5,493 bases of DNA from positions 1 through 5,493 of the forward strand of contig SKHR01000225.1 in NCBI GenBank assembly GCA_007116865.1, given 5' to 3'. The notes beneath the pieces were generated by a model, which worked only from the letters and a program-made list of their open reading frames with translations, did not search any database and was not told the DNA's origin. This document shows positions 4,512-5,493 of this stretch, piece after piece (position 1 is the stretch's first letter; every line of letters starts with the position of its first letter). The translations under genes and the position numbers were made by a program. This DNA comes from Marinospirillum sp. (lineage in GTDB: Bacteria; Pseudomonadota; Gammaproteobacteria; Pseudomonadales; Halomonadaceae).

Positions 4512-5480
4512 ATGGCCAGACAAGGTGTGCAATACGATCAGGTGGCGGCCTGTGCTGAAACCCTGCTCGCTCAGGGTGAACATCCCGCGATACAGAAAAT
4601 TCGCGACATGCTGGGCAGCGGCAGTTTTTCCACCATCAGTGAACATCTGCGCCAGTGGAAAATCAGTCAAAAAACTCAGGCTACCGAATTCATGCGTCAG
4701 AACCGGGATTTACCTGATCCCTTGTTGCAGATGTTGCGTCAGGTCTGGCAAGAAGCCTGTGCTCTGGCTGACGAGCGTTGTGAGGATTTTCAAACTCAGC
4801 TGGAACAAAGCACGCACGCAGCGATTGCTGAGGCCCAGGCTGCAACCAAGCAGGCAGAAGACGCTTTTCAGCAAAGCCAGGCAGCCTTGCGGGATCTGGA
4901 AAAGGCACAGGCTGAACTGAAAACGCAGCAGCAGTTGCTGCAAGCCGAGTTAAGTCAAACCCAGGCCCAGCGGGATCAGTCACGAACAGCGGAGGCCGAG
5001 CTTAAAAACCAGCTCCATCAGCAGCAAACGCAGATCAAACAATTGCAGTCACGCCTGGATGAAACCCAGCAGGCCTGGGAAGATAAAGAAAACCGGCTCA
5101 TGGCTCAGCATCAAGCCGCCCTCACCCGTTTAGAAGCCCGCTATGAACAGGATCAGGCGCGTTGGCTTAAAGAAGTGGATCAGGCAAGAATGCAGCGCCA
5201 GCAAGCGGAGAAACGTCATCTGGAACAACAACAGCGGCTGGACATGCAAAAGCAGCAAAGTGACCAACAGCTTGAGCAGGCACAAAAAACGCTGGCAAAT
5301 GAAGTGCAGGAGAAAAACCAGCTGCAACTCGCTCTTCAGGCACTGACCAGCGAGAAATTGCAGTTATCCCAACAGCTTAAGCAGTTAAAGCAGGACTGGC
5401 AAAGCCTGTCGGCTGCCCATGCAGAACTCAAAGCCGTCACTGGTCACCATCGTTATCAGCCGCTGATTCTCAATAGCTAG
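4512..5480 (+). CDS. KfrA-N-type DNA-binding coiled-coil protein (candidate TnpT-like accessory factor)
   Basis: This is a 322-residue DNA-binding protein of the KfrA-N type. Residues 4-50 match the plasmid KfrA N-terminal fold: VQYDQVAACAETLLAQG, then PAIQKIRDMLGSGSFSTISE, with the likely recognition helix at about 38-50. From about residue 85 to 308 the chain is an almost unbroken coiled coil, very rich in Gln, Glu, Ala, Leu and Lys, with few Pro or Gly. The last 14 residues leave the coil. Family knowledge: KfrA is an autorepressor linked to plasmid maintenance, and TnpT of Tn4651 is a coiled-coil protein that binds its resolution site and helps TnpS. Here the gene is divergent from a tyrosine recombinase, with a palindrome over its own promoter, which favours the TnpT-like role with autorepression. 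The stop TAG lies in a stem-loop. A general nucleoid or plasmid-type regulator cannot be excluded. Confidence 0.88.
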   Translation: MARQGVQYDQVAACAETLLAQGEHPAIQKIRDMLGSGSFSTISEHLRQWKISQKTQATEFMRQNRDLPDPLLQMLRQVWQEACALADERCEDFQTQLEQSTHAAIAEAQAATKQAEDAFQQSQAALRDLEKAQAELKTQQQLLQAELSQTQAQRDQSRTAEAELKNQLHQQQTQIKQLQSRLDETQQAWEDKENRLMAQHQAALTRLEARYEQDQARWLKEVDQARMQRQQAEKRHLEQQQRLDMQKQQSDQQLEQAQKTLANEVQEKNQLQLALQALTSEKLQLSQQLKQLKQDWQSLSAAHAELKAVTGHHRYQPLILNS

Positions 5481-5490
5481 CGGCTGATAA
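5453..5490. terminator. Stem-loop spanning the stop codon of the KfrA-like gene
   Basis: TTATCAGCCGCT (5453-5464) and AGCGGCTGATAA (5479-5490) are perfect 12-bp inverted arms around a 14-bp loop; the stop TAG is at 5478-5480. A GC-rich inner stem at a gene end suggests a transcription terminator, but the three bases left before the window ends show no T-run and none precedes the other arm, so factor-independent termination is unproven. An element-boundary repeat is a less likely reading. Confidence 0.5.
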
Positions 5491-5493
5491 ACA

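Noticed and set aside
4690..4983. Minus-strand open frames under the KfrA-like gene (also 4710-4943 and 5130-5327), some Leu-rich
   Set aside because: Leu-rich antisense frames are expected opposite Gln/Glu-rich coiled-coil codons; the KfrA-like protein is the supported gene.
3133..5493. Complete Tn3-family transposon
   Set aside because: No transposase, no terminal inverted repeats of that family and no target duplication can be seen; only the candidate resolution module is present.

Overview
The window looks like chromosomal DNA of a gammaproteobacterium. The evidence is a Pseudomonas-type dihydroorotase tail, a stand-alone HisI, YidD, a SufE with its cysteine at the E. coli position, and an AlkC-type glycosylase. 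A Pseudomonadales/Oceanospirillales-grade or sulfur-oxidiser-like host is possible, but the genus cannot be fixed from this sequence.

Left part (1-1158, + strand): a tight run of three genes. These are the 3' end of a dihydroorotase (pyrimidine synthesis), hisI (histidine synthesis) and yidD (membrane protein insertion factor). hisI and yidD abut as TGA-ATG with no gap. yidD is outside its classical rpmH-rnpA-yidD-yidC setting and has a low-complexity tail of about 48 residues. The DNA for that tail overlaps by 40 bp the end of the convergent gene on the other strand.

Middle (1119-3088, - strand): a compact set read right to left. It holds a small two-helix membrane protein of unknown function, sufE (sulfur transfer for Fe-S assembly) and an AlkC-type alkylpurine DNA glycosylase, with gaps of 20 and 6 bp.

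Right part (3133-5490): a two-gene recombination module. A tyrosine recombinase of 396 residues with all six catalytic positions (- strand) faces away from a KfrA-N-type DNA-binding coiled-coil protein of 322 residues (+ strand). Their 188-bp AT-rich intergenic region is highly structured. It contains a perfect 11-6-11 inverted repeat of the size and shape of a tyrosine-recombinase core site, lying inside the best recombinase promoter. It also contains a 25-bp near-perfect palindrome inside the best promoter of the KfrA-like gene, and a split direct repeat that brackets both. This layout closely parallels tnpS-rst-tnpT, the cointegrate-resolution system of Tn4651. No transposase is visible in the window, so the module may be a relative that stands alone or belongs to an element extending past the right edge. 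It is the most notable content here.

No stretch longer than 300 bp lacks a gene, and no tRNA, rRNA, CRISPR array or insertion sequence was recognised.
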